A stretch of DNA of 64,000 nucleotides from Eremomyces bilateralis CBS 781.70. Taxonomy: Eukaryota > Ascomycota > Dothideomycetes > Eremomycetales > Eremomycetaceae. The stretch is from the NCBI RefSeq assembly GCF_010015585.1, contig NW_022985088.1:126678-190677 (forward strand), given 5' to 3'. The notes under the pieces are model-generated. The model did not search any database and was not told where the DNA came from. It saw only the letters and a list, made by a program, of their open reading frames with translations. Shown one piece after another: positions 1-10,289 of the stretch. Position 1 is the stretch's first letter; the number at the start of each line of letters is the position of its first letter. The translations under genes and the position numbers were made by a program.

Positions 1-436
1 AGCACACGGTGGTGTGGTGGGTGGGCATCCGGCCTCGGCGGCGCCGGAGGATGGCGGTGCCGAAGATGGATCAAGGTCTTATGCCTCGAGAGGTCGTGGC
101 CAAGGGCGAGGGAGGGGGAGAGAGGGACGGGGTGGGCGAGGAGGCCGAGATGTTAGCCGCGGGGGGGAGAAATCTGTGAAGGAGAAACAGCAGGCGCCTC
201 CAACCGCATCGGATTTCCCCGATCTCCCTGCCACCTCGAAGGACACAGAACCTGAAGTGAACCCTCCGACGAAACTAGAGTTTCCCATAAAGCCAGCTAA
301 CGACGCGGAGAAGGTGGCAATCATCGACAAATCAAAGGCAAACGCAACCAACGATACCGACATTCTCACAACCCTGTCGCCTGCGGGGGAGAAGAAATCC
401 TGGGCTGATCAGGTGGAGGGAACATTATCGCCGTAA
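1..436 (+). CDS. C-terminal part of an RG/RGG-rich, probably RNA-binding protein (5' end outside window)
   Basis: The reading frame is already open at base 2 and ends at a TAA at 434-436, so only about the last 144 residues are visible. The first third is low complexity, with many RG and GRGRG steps (an RGG-type region, about bases 85-175), followed by a charged segment with FPDL and SWADQVE-like stretches. RGG regions are typical of proteins that bind mRNA or ribosomes, and short F-P-x-L and SWADxxE segments occur in La-related and Stm1/eIF4B-type proteins. I could not assign this one to a named family. It converges on the gem1 gene on the other strand, with about 320 bases between the two stops. 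No intron is seen in the visible part. The RNA-binding role is inferred from composition only. Confidence 0.6.
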   Translation, partial: AHGGVVGGHPASAAPEDGGAEDGSRSYASRGRGQGRGRGREGRGGRGGRDVSRGGEKSVKEKQQAPPTASDFPDLPATSKDTEPEVNPPTKLEFPIKPANDAEKVAIIDKSKANATNDTDILTTLSPAGEKKSWADQVEGTLSP

Positions 437-754
437 TGGGCCTCCGCTTTGCTGGACCGCAAAAGTTTTGGATTGCCGTCTTATGAGCAGTAGTAGCATT
501 TGGAGTAGTCACGTTGGCATTTCGTTATAGTCCACGTTACCTAGTTAATGGCATTGATACCCCAACCAAACACTCGAAGATACGAAGCGCAAGCAGGTGG
601 CTAACGTATCATGGTATTACGAAGCCTTTTAAACTAGATTCGAAACAACTTCATGGCTTAGTGACTAGGACGTGACTTTGGAGAAAGAAGACGGCTCGAG
701 CAAAGCTAGCTTGCTGCGGTGCCAGGCTTGGGATTCAAGCCAACTATCTCCCAT
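437..754. other. Convergent 3' intergenic spacer
   Basis: This spacer lies between the stop codons of the RG-rich gene (+) and gem1 (-) and should hold both 3' untranslated regions. A small hairpin, with GGCTT and AAGCC arms around a 7-base loop, lies near 726-742. No reading frame or RNA gene is supported. Confidence 0.5.
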
Positions 755-2779
755 CTATGAGGGACTAAAGTTCCGCCTCCAGACAATGCCAGCCGCAAGA
801 GCGGCGCACATTACCGCACCAGCTGCAAGATAGTAATTTGTATATTCCACCGGCTCATCGTCCTTCTTTGGATACGCAGTGCCAGGGTACATAGCCGACT
901 CAGCAAGCTAGAACGGAAGAATGTCAGTGAATTTTGGTCAGCCAGAGCTGCAGGACAGAGACTCACATTCACAAACACCTCTGCAATGCTCCCCCATTGC
1001 ACACTAACATGGACAGGCCCTTGCTGCCAGCCTTGGGCAGCAACCCACTCCTCCGGCTGCCCCCCTTCACCTCTCTGCATCGCCTTATCCCTGTCTGCCT
1101 TCAGCGCAACGAAGACGGCCGGGACCTCCTCCAGATGCTTATACTTCTCCAGCAACCCGGTGACATGTCCCCAGCTCTCGGGATCCGACCCATCGTAGCA
1201 GAAACAGAGCAGATCGCACGCCTCGAGCTTCGCCCGGTTCTCGAGGATCGCGGGCTCCAGCTCGCCTAGTTCGGAGAGGACCAGGTAGCACTGCTTGCCG
1301 CCGCGCAGCTCGACGCTGTTGACAGCGGAGCGCGGCTTGATGGTGGGATGGTAGAGCGGAGAAAACGAGCGGCCGAGGAACGCGTCGAGAAGGGAGGATT
1401 TGCCAGAGCTTGGCGCACCGATGACATAGCAGAGGAAGACGTTTCGTTCCACACGAGCCGGTGGACGAGCCCCAGCACGCCGGCGGCGAGACTTAGTCGT
1501 GCGGAGGGCGGAGAGGGTAGGGGTATTGGAAGTGGTGCTAGACGAGGAGGGTTCGAAGCCAAGGTAGGCAAGATATTCAAGAGTCGTGGTAGGCGACTCA
1601 AAGGTGGTCATGCTCCATTGCGCCAGCCACCCTTGCAAAGTAATGTACCCGTTCTCATTCCGCACCGTTTCCGACGGGAAGTCGGCTTCGGCCCATTGGC
1701 GTGGCAGGCCCGGTGTTGGCGCGAAGAGCGCGGAGAGCTCGGACGGGGACAGCCCGCCGTCGTTGTCTTTGTCGGCGCGGAGGAAGAGATCGACGAAGAA
1801 GCGGTAGCCTTCGGGGGAGAGCTCGGCGCTGGAGAACGGAGGGACGTCGAACTTGGGATGGATGAAGGAATCCCGGAGGGAGAGGCTATCGGTGTAGTTG
1901 AATTTCCGGAGAATGAGCCATATTGTTTCATGGCGACCCTTCTCAGCGAAGATCTTGTTGAGCAGGATAAATCCTGCCTCTGAGACGCCTGGCTCAGACT
2001 CGGAATCCGGGAAGTATCGTCCAATTGTTCTTCTAATGTCTGATACCTCCGAATCTGTGATATCTTTAGAGAATACTTTCTGTTGAAAAGCGTGGACTTC
2101 TGCATCGGACAAGTAGCCGTCTTGGTCCTTATCGCAAAGGAAAAAAACCCGCTTGAGCGCAGATACGGCAGTTGGCTTGAGGGCAGCCTCCTTTGTATCG
2201 TACAGCGGCGCAATAGGATGCGTTACAGCCTTCTGGCATAAGAAGAACACCTCGTTGATGTTATGATGCTCCTTGGCACTCGTCCGTATACAGGAATCGA
2301 TCTCCTTGAATTCGTTCATCAGCGGCAACATCTCGTCCGACACCACCTGGGGTGTGCTGCCATTGCGTTGCAGGTCGGACTTGTTCGCGCACAGCACGAC
2401 GGGGACATTGACGCCCAGCGACCGGAAGAAGGGCATCCAAAAGAGCGCCACCCGCTCATAGCTATAATGGTCAGAGTAGACGAGGAGGATGACATTGGCT
2501 TTTCGCAGCTCGCGCTTCAACGCGTTGCGCTCGTGTGGAAGCGCGGACGTGTCGACGATGGTTGTTGTGACATTCTCGGGAGTGCCAATCGTGGGAGGAA
2601 GAGTTACGGGTGGTAGAACAGGTTGGATCTTGTGCGTAACGAAAACATCCTTTACGAGGGAGGTGATGATGGAGCTTTTGCCTATGCCTTCATCGCCACA
2701 GACGCAGATACGAACTGAGGGAGTCGTTAGCTGGGTTGGTCTTGGTGCAGTGGAGTTGTTGGAATATACCTGTAGCCAT
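755..2779 (-). CDS. gem1: Mitochondrial Rho GTPase Gem1/Miro
   Basis: Exons on the minus strand are 2779-2770, 2714-967 and 907-755, giving 637 codons (636 residues), the usual Miro length. The order is Miro-like. A first GTPase domain has P-loop GDEGIGKS near residues 10-17 and NKSD. Two EF-hands follow, with loops [10 protein letters not shown] and [11 protein letters not shown] second GTPase domain has P-loop GAPSSGKS. The C-terminal segment [17 protein letters not shown] is a single hydrophobic anchor followed by RR. Miro proteins sit in the outer mitochondrial membrane with the GTPases facing the cytosol, and act in mitochondrial shape, inheritance and ER-mitochondria contact. The first exon is only 10 nt (ATG GCT ACA G), and the last intron restores the anchor that unspliced reading would lose. 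Both introns have normal GT..AG ends. Confidence 0.95.
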
Positions 2780-3220
2780 CAGTAAGTTCCATAATCACCT
2801 AGAACACGTTCCTGTTCTAGTATGATTCGCTGATTCCCGCATTTTCGGTGATATGTTTCCTGTGATATCATTGAAGTTGCGGAGCTCTCAAACTCCGCAT
2901 TATTTTACAGCTCCGAGATTTGCCCGTGATATAATTCAGCTGGGACGAAACATATCCAGGGCATTGATAGCTTGAAATGATATCGCTATTCATAAGCCAA
3001 CTTATTCAATCGTTTTTATTAATACAGGATCTAATCGTTCTATATTGACTGGGTACTCCTACAAACACCACTCAATGTATGAATATCTAATAACGGATTC
3101 AAACTCCGACAAATGCCGCTCAACCCTAAATCCTCAAACTCCAACATACATGTACAATCCAAAGCAAATGAGAGCAGATCGACCTTCATAACTGCGCACC
3201 GGTCCGTGGACTTCTCACAG
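2780..3220. promoter_or_regulatory. gem1 upstream region and 3' flank of the SMR gene
   Basis: This stretch lies between two minus-strand genes. It is AT-rich and contains a perfect 7-bp stem (TGCGGAG / CTCCGCA, 8-base loop) at 2878-2899. That stem is nested in a looser inverted pair, GATATGTTTC near 2852 and GAAACATATC near 2950. No coding sequence is supported. It should contain the gem1 promoter. Confidence 0.4.
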
Positions 3221-4961
3221 TCAAGCCCCCCGTGCCTTATTTCTCTCCCTACCGGTCACCACCACCGTCCCATCCTCCGCCCTGATCTTCCACCCCCCCG
3301 CAATTAACGCCCTGGCTACCGCCGGTCCCAGCACCCCCCTTTGACCTGCACTGTGATTTCCCTTGCCAACGACTATTGTAAATTCTGTCCTGGGCAGCTT
3401 TGATCGGTCGTGCCCCGTCACCGGCTCCGCATGCTTGACCGTCTCCCACCATGCCTCGACCCTGTTCACCGCGATGCGCGCCCCGTTCGTCCGATCGATT
3501 CCATGGAGGTCGAGATGTGTGGCGGACGATTGCAGGGCAGCTTGGGCATCTGCGGCGGAGCTTTGTGCGTCGCGGAGGTCGTCTCGAAGTCGTCGGGCCT
3601 CGGAGGAGTAGTGCGCGGTGACGCCGCCGTAGTGGGGGTTGGAGCGAGAGAGCTGATGGTAACGGTGGGCGGAGTCGACGACTTGGCGATGGAGGGTGGA
3701 GAGGTGGACAGTGGTGGGGCTCATCTGGGAGGGGGAGTTGAGAGGGAGGGGTTGAGCAGTCGAAGGACTCTTCGTGGGGGAAGGTAATTCAAGTGGGACG
3801 TATTTCGGAATGATTGCACCAGGGACATCGGCAGTGATTGGGCCCGGTGGCTTGAGTAGCGCCGTTGCAAGATCGTGAGCCGCGGACAAAATCGGTGAGC
3901 TGGACGTAAGTCGAACAAGCGCAGCGCACGTCGAGTCGTCAAGATGGGGAAATTCATCCTTGAGGGATAACGTGCTAGCAAGTGTCGCTTCTTCGTCCGG
4001 AAGGTCATCGCCGTTGTCCTTAATATCGGCGCGGATCATCTCGTGAAGGGTGGAGCGGACTGTCTGGTCGTATGTATGCCAGATGGACGACACTGCTTGC
4101 GTAGAGTAAGGCGTCCGCTCGGCAATGTACGCGATCTGATCCTGGCCCATTTTCCATCTATTCTCTGGCATCCCACTTTCAAAGGCATCGTATCGAGGCA
4201 TCTCCTCCAGAGCAGACCTAGTCTGTCGATTCTTCTTTTTTGGCTTTTTGCTTCTTACGTTCCCGTTCTCTTCAGCAAACGCGTCTACGCCCCGGAATTT
4301 TGGCTGCTCTTCTCCCTCCTGCTCCCCGACCAGATACACGAGGTTTAAAAGGGCATCGGTGGTGCGGGAGAAGTTGCCGTTCGCTTTCTTCAACTGATAC
4401 CGCAGGTCTCGTTCTTTGAGGTTGTGAAACATCTCACTCAACCGCCCCACTTTCGTATCCTCGTCCGCTCCCATCATCTCGTCAGACATCTCACAATCGC
4501 CCAATACCCCCGCATTCAGACCTGTCTCGGATGAGTTGCTACCGTCTCGGCCGCTATTGGAGGTGGAGCTAGTCGGCGCTGATAGCTCCCCCAAGCTTGG
4601 AGAGTCAATCTCGGCTGAAAGCGTCGTGTCTTCGGTACACGGGTCCGACGGCTGGTTGTTCGTAATCGAGCCACTCGTGCCGGACGGATCGAACTGCTGT
4701 GCGTCGTCGGCCATCGCATCGTTTCGGATGCACTCCAGCACGGCGCGCGCACTCTCGTATTCCGTAGGGTCGTTGAGGTCATTATAGTCGCTCAAAATGG
4801 CACGGATGAGCTCGGGACTGATAGGCGGAAAGAACTCGCGCTGCGAGATGACATGTTAGTGCTGCTGGGTCAAAATTATGGTTGGAATAACGCGATAGGG
4901 TCGTGTAAACGGTGTATATTACCTCGAAACGCGCAATGATTGTTTCTAGATCTTCACCCAT
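3221..4961 (-). CDS. CUE/DUF1771/SMR-domain endonuclease-like protein (Cue2-type, no-go mRNA decay)
   Basis: Exons are 4961-4923 (13 codons, MGEDLETIIARFE) and 4840-3221, giving 552 residues. The N-terminal half has helical CUE-like segments that would bind ubiquitin; the clearest has the pattern L-x-x-MF-x-x-L followed by DALLNLVYL. A DUF1771 helix (YSSEARRLRDDLRDAQ) precedes a C-terminal SMR domain from about residue 456. The SMR domain keeps both hallmark motifs, LDLHG and GKGNHS, so it should be catalytically competent. This order matches budding yeast Cue2, which cleaves mRNA at collided ribosomes; that role is carried over from the family. The first exon was chosen because the 82-nt intron has clean GT..AG ends and joins in frame to REFFPP. 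An annotation starting inside exon 2 would lose the N-terminal 28 residues. Confidence 0.88.
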
Positions 4962-5669
4962 TTTGTCTCGCAGTCGATCTAGGTAGTCGTGGCCTATTGG
5001 CGCAAGTATTGCTCGCTTCGTTCCCGATTAATAAGTGGGTGGTCATGATCTGTATTTGAATTTGAAGTGAATGTTAAAGGTATTTCTGAGTTCTGTGTGT
5101 TGGCTCGGCGCAGATGCCCTAATCGATTGTCGGCGTTGAGACCAGGTGTTGCAGATGGGTTATTTGATTATTAGACCATTAGCTTCTTATCACCAGGACT
5201 AACTAAATTGGAGATAAATGAACTGAACAAGATGAACACGATGAGATGAACGATGATGATGATGACGGTCAACATAGACCCTTAGTGCCTCAGGCCGCAA
5301 TATTTGTTGATGATATATTAATGGAAGCAGTTGGGGCAGTGTTATGCGATTGCGATGGACCTCAATAGGAGCAAAGTGTTTTTTGGAGAATGATATCATG
5401 ATATCACTTTAATGATCTGTCTATGTTGCCTCAAGTGGAGAGACCGCGTATAAAACCAAACCAACGCCGGGCCGATGCAATAGTGCTGTTCCCGCCGGTC
5501 ATGCCGAAACTCCAAGTCCGGGTATCCGCATAAAAAAGGAAATATATACAAAGAAGGAATGCAGCTCTAAGCCATCGTAGACAGACAAGGATGCCAAACT
5601 TCGAACCGGCAAGAGACGTGACGCTGAAGATGGAAAGATTGGACGCTCCTGCGATTCCGTAACCCCTAA
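4962..5669. other. Intergenic: SMR-gene promoter and arrestin-gene 3' flank
   Basis: No supported gene. Only short frames without family resemblance occur. The half nearest 4961 should contain the promoter of the SMR-domain gene. Confidence 0.4.
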
Positions 5670-7916
5670 TCAACCATACAGGTCATCATCAACGCTACTA
5701 ACTCCTCGTCGTTCATCCCCTGGATCGGGCGGAGTCTGCAGTCTGTCAATGGCGTCATCGCTCTCTATCCCTCTCAACCTGCTCCGCAACCCTCTCCCGG
5801 CATCCGCACCTCCATCGGACCCATTGCTCCTGGCACTACCGCGACTGTTCCGACTGGAAGCGCTGCCAGTCCTTCTCAAAGCCGGTGTAGCGGGCTGGCT
5901 TGAGCTTTGTCCTTGACCGGATGACGGGAATGATCCCTCTCCCGCCATCCTCGTCCCTGCTGGCGGACTTGACGGTCGACTCATCGCGGTCTGGTATGAA
6001 GGGAGGGCGGGCCGATCAGGGCCCGAGGTCGCAGGAGGAGGGGCAGGTGTTCTCAGTGCCGTGTTGTAACTCGGAATCTTACTGAGCGCGTGCAAGTCGT
6101 AGGGGAGGTTCCTGGCCGATGATGAGGATTCTGCGGGTTCGTTTGGCCCCGAAGAAAAGATGGTTGAGAGATTGGTGGTACGGCCCGGGAGATCCGCAAC
6201 ATAGCTGTTTCGAGAAGAAGGCAGACCGGGACGATAGGAGGAATGATCGCTGCTCGGCCTAGGAGAGGGGTCTTGGAAAGAGGCTTGTCGGCTGGGATAG
6301 AGGGAGGGATAGTACGAAGTTGCTGGTGTTGTGACCGTTGGGGCACCGGATGTGGCATGACTCGGTGGGTCTGAGACCGGGCGACTAACCTCGCTGGTCC
6401 TTGGGGTCACTGCGCCGCCCGTATCACGACAAGCAGGAGAGTGGCCCGATTGTCTTGAACGGCTCGAAAACGGCAGCGCGTTGGCGGCGCGTTCCTGCAA
6501 GTTCGAAAGACGACACCGAAGCGCAGATGCCGATGCCGCTTGGTTGCTGGTATCTTGTGTAGGCAGCGCAGCTGCAGCGACACCTTGAATGAGATGTCTT
6601 GCACTATTGCCTGCCGCTCGGACTCTCTGGCGCAAGTCCTCCTCGCTGGCTCTCCGACTTTGCGTATAAAAAACCGGTGTGTTGGCGCCCGTGTTCCCGG
6701 CTGTCCTGGCACCGTGGTCGGAACCATCATCGTATAATTGGTCGAGATGGTGGAGGTTGTATATTGGCGGTGCTTCTTGCCGAACGGGCTCGTTGAGCGT
6801 CTGTCGTGACACTTCGGCTGTGGGCAGTTTGACAGCCAGGGTGTCTTCGTTGATTTGGAGCTGGGGGGAAAGAAAGAGGTTGATGATGGCACGAATCTTC
6901 AACTGGCTCACATGTTGGTCTCCATTCAATATGTTGACGTAAATCCTCAAGGTGTGGTAGATCTTGATGTTCGCGGTGTCGCACATTTGTCTGCAGTCCT
7001 TGAAGCTCCGGGGCAGGTCCATCTTGGTATCGAAGATGTATGCCTCGTCCTGGAGCTCGGTCGAGTCGGGCGCCTGTCTTTGTGCGGAAATTTCCGGCAC
7101 TGGATATGTCTGATGCTTGATGATCGTAAACCAGTCTTTGTAATGTGTCCGTCCTGCTGGATTCCGCGCGGTGTCGTTGTAGGTGTTCACTGTGTTCTCC
7201 CGCAGCTCCATCTTGACATCCTTGATTACAACTCCTTTCTTGAGGGGCGTGAGTTCGAAATGGGCTGTGATCGAAGTGCCGAAAACATAGTTTACTCGTG
7301 GCACTGAGATTTTGTAACTCAGCTTATCGTTCCAGACCGACTGGTGGATTTGTTCGTGATCGAAGATGTCCGGATTCGGTCCCTCGATGCGCATGATGCG
7401 GATTTTTCTGGCCAGTGGCAAATCAATACTGCCAAATGGTCGCTCGATGGTCGCATAGATCATCCAGTTCACCATGATGCGATGTCTCCAACCGTCCCTC
7501 TTCAACCCATTGACTGTATCGTGAGTATCCGGCGGTAAATCGAACTGAAATGCAAACTCTTTTAATCCAGAGCCGATTGTGTGCGAGCTGTTCTCACCCA
7601 CTTCGCCCCTTGGGAGCAGGATGATTTCTTTCTCATAGATTGTGTCATTCCTCCTGGTTATCACGCCAGGATCCCAACCCATCTCCCAATACAACTCAAG
7701 CGTCCCGACCAACTTGACCCTGATGCGCTTTATGTCCATGGATCTGCGTTGGTCCAGATATATGCACCCCTTAAGAGCAACCGGTTGCGCTCCCTCGAGG
7801 GGTGTACCTTCAAAGACCACATATGGCTGATCAAGTCGAATCTCGACATGCCTGTATGACCTGATATGGCTACCGGTCGCACTGGACTTGCGAAATAGGG
7901 AGGAGGACAGCAGCAT
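5670..7916 (-). CDS. Arrestin-related trafficking adaptor (alpha-arrestin) with PPxY motif
   Basis: A single exon encodes 748 residues. The N-terminal ~370 residues form arrestin N and C folds (VEIRLDQPYVVFEG, then VMVNW-, KISVPRVNYVFG- and LRIYVNILN-type strands). The rest is a Ser/Pro-rich tail. PPIY sits directly after the arrestin fold, with weaker IPSY and LPSY motifs further on. PPxY motifs bind WW domains of the Rsp5/HulA HECT ubiquitin ligase, so the family role is to recruit that ligase to membrane transporters for endocytosis. It does not look like CreD itself, whose N-terminus differs. The start is the ATG at 7916 (MLLSSSLF). The frame stays open 69 bases further upstream, but only non-ATG starts are there. 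It lies 2.4 kb from creC, another ubiquitin-system regulator. Confidence 0.9.
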   Translation of the reverse strand: MLLSSSLFRKSSATGSHIRSYRHVEIRLDQPYVVFEGTPLEGAQPVALKGCIYLDQRRSMDIKRIRVKLVGTLELYWEMGWDPGVITRRNDTIYEKEIILLPRGEVGENSSHTIGSGLKEFAFQFDLPPDTHDTVNGLKRDGWRHRIMVNWMIYATIERPFGSIDLPLARKIRIMRIEGPNPDIFDHEQIHQSVWNDKLSYKISVPRVNYVFGTSITAHFELTPLKKGVVIKDVKMELRENTVNTYNDTARNPAGRTHYKDWFTIIKHQTYPVPEISAQRQAPDSTELQDEAYIFDTKMDLPRSFKDCRQMCDTANIKIYHTLRIYVNILNGDQHVSQLKIRAIINLFLSPQLQINEDTLAVKLPTAEVSRQTLNEPVRQEAPPIYNLHHLDQLYDDGSDHGARTAGNTGANTPVFYTQSRRASEEDLRQRVRAAGNSARHLIQGVAAAALPTQDTSNQAASASALRCRLSNLQERAANALPFSSRSRQSGHSPACRDTGGAVTPRTSEVSRPVSDPPSHATSGAPTVTTPATSYYPSLYPSRQASFQDPSPRPSSDHSSYRPGLPSSRNSYVADLPGRTTNLSTIFSSGPNEPAESSSSARNLPYDLHALSKIPSYNTALRTPAPPPATSGPDRPALPSYQTAMSRPSSPPAGTRMAGEGSFPSSGQGQSSSQPATPALRRTGSASSRNSRGSARSNGSDGGADAGRGLRSRLRGIESDDAIDRLQTPPDPGDERRGVSSVDDDLYG

Positions 7917-10289
7917 TATGAATCGCTGTGTGCTACACGCACACCAGGGTTGACTTGGTGTTCGAGGCGTGAGGTTCACTCTCAATTGCGGAGAGCATGA
8001 GGAAGTTCGGTTTCAATGTGTTCCAGTTTCTAATATGAACGTGGAAGAGGGTATGTCCAGTCTTGCGCCTGGGTTCGCTCTTGGTCAAGGTAAATGCGAC
8101 AGGAACGTTGCACAGGAAAGAGAGTGAGAAGTCGTATTTCGTGGGGTGGAGACGCTGAAGTGGGTGCGGTATGAACGACAGTATCTTAATACGATAGATG
8201 TAGAGCGAAATGGATTGTTGACCTCAACCTGGAGGAATCCTGGACTTCCTGACAATAAATCAATTTGGTGGAGTGACGCAACGGGAAAACGGCAACAGTG
8301 GACAGGCAAGGAACACCCAAGCAACAAGGAAGGAATGCTTAGGCGTCTTAGTCTCTGGTATTTATGGTTTCCTTGTTTCTTTGCCTTCAGCCGCTTCAGG
8401 GTTTTTTTCTTCTCCAACAATCAAGCTTCCGTAATCCGTAAGTGCTGTGTAGGGGTTGTAGTCTGGAACTCTAGGCGTTGAATTACCACCGTAGTATTCC
8501 GCGATCTGCGTTCTGTGCCGTCACAATGTTCAACGGAACTCTGGTCCACTTTCGCGGGTAGTTTGGAATCCACTGCACGGCCCGATTTTCGATTTCGATC
8601 CAAGGTCGGGGAGACGGAGCCTCGGATTCAGCCCTATGGTCGACTGGTCTGGTCCTTGAGTCCGTACCACATGTGAAAGACGGCGACTTGATCCGATCAG
8701 AATAGGGCGGCCAACGCTCCGTGTCGTCACTCGTCAAGAACAGGAGATTTTCGTTCCGCCTGGTCGTCCGGGGGTAGGTAATATTTCGGGATCGTTCCGG
8801 TTGGAAAATGGCACATGGAGGACAATTGGACAAGCCGATAAGCAACTTTCGCTTTCACCCGAAGGTGGGTACTGTTGAGTATCCCGGACGCTAACTTGGT
8901 AACGCTCCACTTGTCGGTGAAAAATATCCCGAGTTTCTAGAAGATCTGCCGCCTAGAACGTTGTATTTCTGGCCTCGGTCCAAGGGTAGATCATAGGACA
9001 AAGATATTAGCACTGCAGATCCGGTTGTTTACCTAGAAAAATAGGTGCTCGCAAGGGTCAAACAAGAGAGAAGAGAAAAGGGGGTGAAAGGAGGTCAACG
9101 CAGCAGGAGATCAGCGTCTTTTTAAATCAAACCACTTGAATGAAGGCAACCTGCAGGTGACGCGGCGAGCCGCGTGGGATAAATCACATTGGCGAGACCC
9201 TGACGGGAACCGCGGGATCTCGCGATAACTACTTAAGTCCTTGCTGATCGACAGGAATATCAGCTAAGTGCAATCCGCCATGATGTGATGGGCACACGTA
9301 TGCCGTCTGATATGGTGAAGTGGTCTGTCGCTGGTAAGGATAAGTATTATTAGGATTTGGCTGACCCTGTGCTTATGATCCAGCTAAATGTGTCTCCTGA
9401 TGTTGTCATTGGACCTGTTGGTCGACATCAAGCCAGCCTCATCGCGACAGCAGGGAATCCAACTCCAGAGGTGTGGCTGGCGGCGGATACACGGCTGTTT
9501 CGTCCAGCTGCATAAGTGGTTCCTCCGTCCCATCATCTTCAGTCCTCATGCAATATAGTCATGCACACACGAGGCTCGGGTATGGGGGAATTCAGAAATA
9601 CCCGTACGGCCGTTGGCTTCTGGGAGTCGGAGTCGGGGAATTGTGGGTGCCGTGTCTTAACTGAAACCGAGACCGGGCGAGAATGGACAACCTGATTACT
9701 TATGTTGCTCCGTTTCGGCTCAGATTCATTACCTTTTCAAGATATAATCCCCTTTACTCATTTGAGTTAGTAAGCCGAGAGGCTCTCCTTTTCCGTAGCT
9801 TGAATTTTGGAGGTCGTTGAAGGAGACAGCACCCCCACTCAACATCTTCCAAAGCTAAGTAATTAATTAGCTGTTACGTATCAAGCGGTTGACTATCGCA
9901 ACACTGCATCCCGCTATCCAGACTAAACGGAATACCCTCAGAGGCTAAGTGTTTCTGCCCTAACATAGAGAATTTATCGATTGGCCATGATTTCCTGGTC
10001 AGTTATCGCTGTTGCCCGCCATTTGATTCTTTTTCCCCAAAGCCATGGGTAGAAAGGTCTAATGAAACCCGAGGGGTGCATTATGGAATATTATGTGATA
10101 TGGAAAGTGGGACATATAACATAGCTTAGAGGCTAGCAGTGAGATAACAGGTATGAAGACTATTTCTGTAGGCATGCTGACCAATACATACTATATGTAC
10201 ATATAAATATACTTTAGAAATCATCTCGGCAGCTAAACTAAACCTATGTCTTAACTCAGACATAGAGACGGATTGCATGGTACTTCACT
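7917..10289. other. Long gene-free interval (arrestin upstream region, creC 3' flank)
   Basis: About 2.4 kb with only short, unconserved-looking frames on both strands. It should contain the arrestin-gene promoter and probably a long 5' leader. I found no tRNA, no element termini and no repeats that I can support. Confidence 0.4.

Noticed and set aside
726-742. Hairpin near the convergent gene ends taken as a terminator
   Set aside because: A 5-bp stem is weak and fungal genes do not use hairpin terminators; noted only as a local structure.
7917-7985. Upstream extension of the arrestin-type protein by 23 residues
   Set aside because: The only upstream starts are non-ATG; the ATG at 7916 gives MLLSSSLFRKSS, an expected N-terminus.
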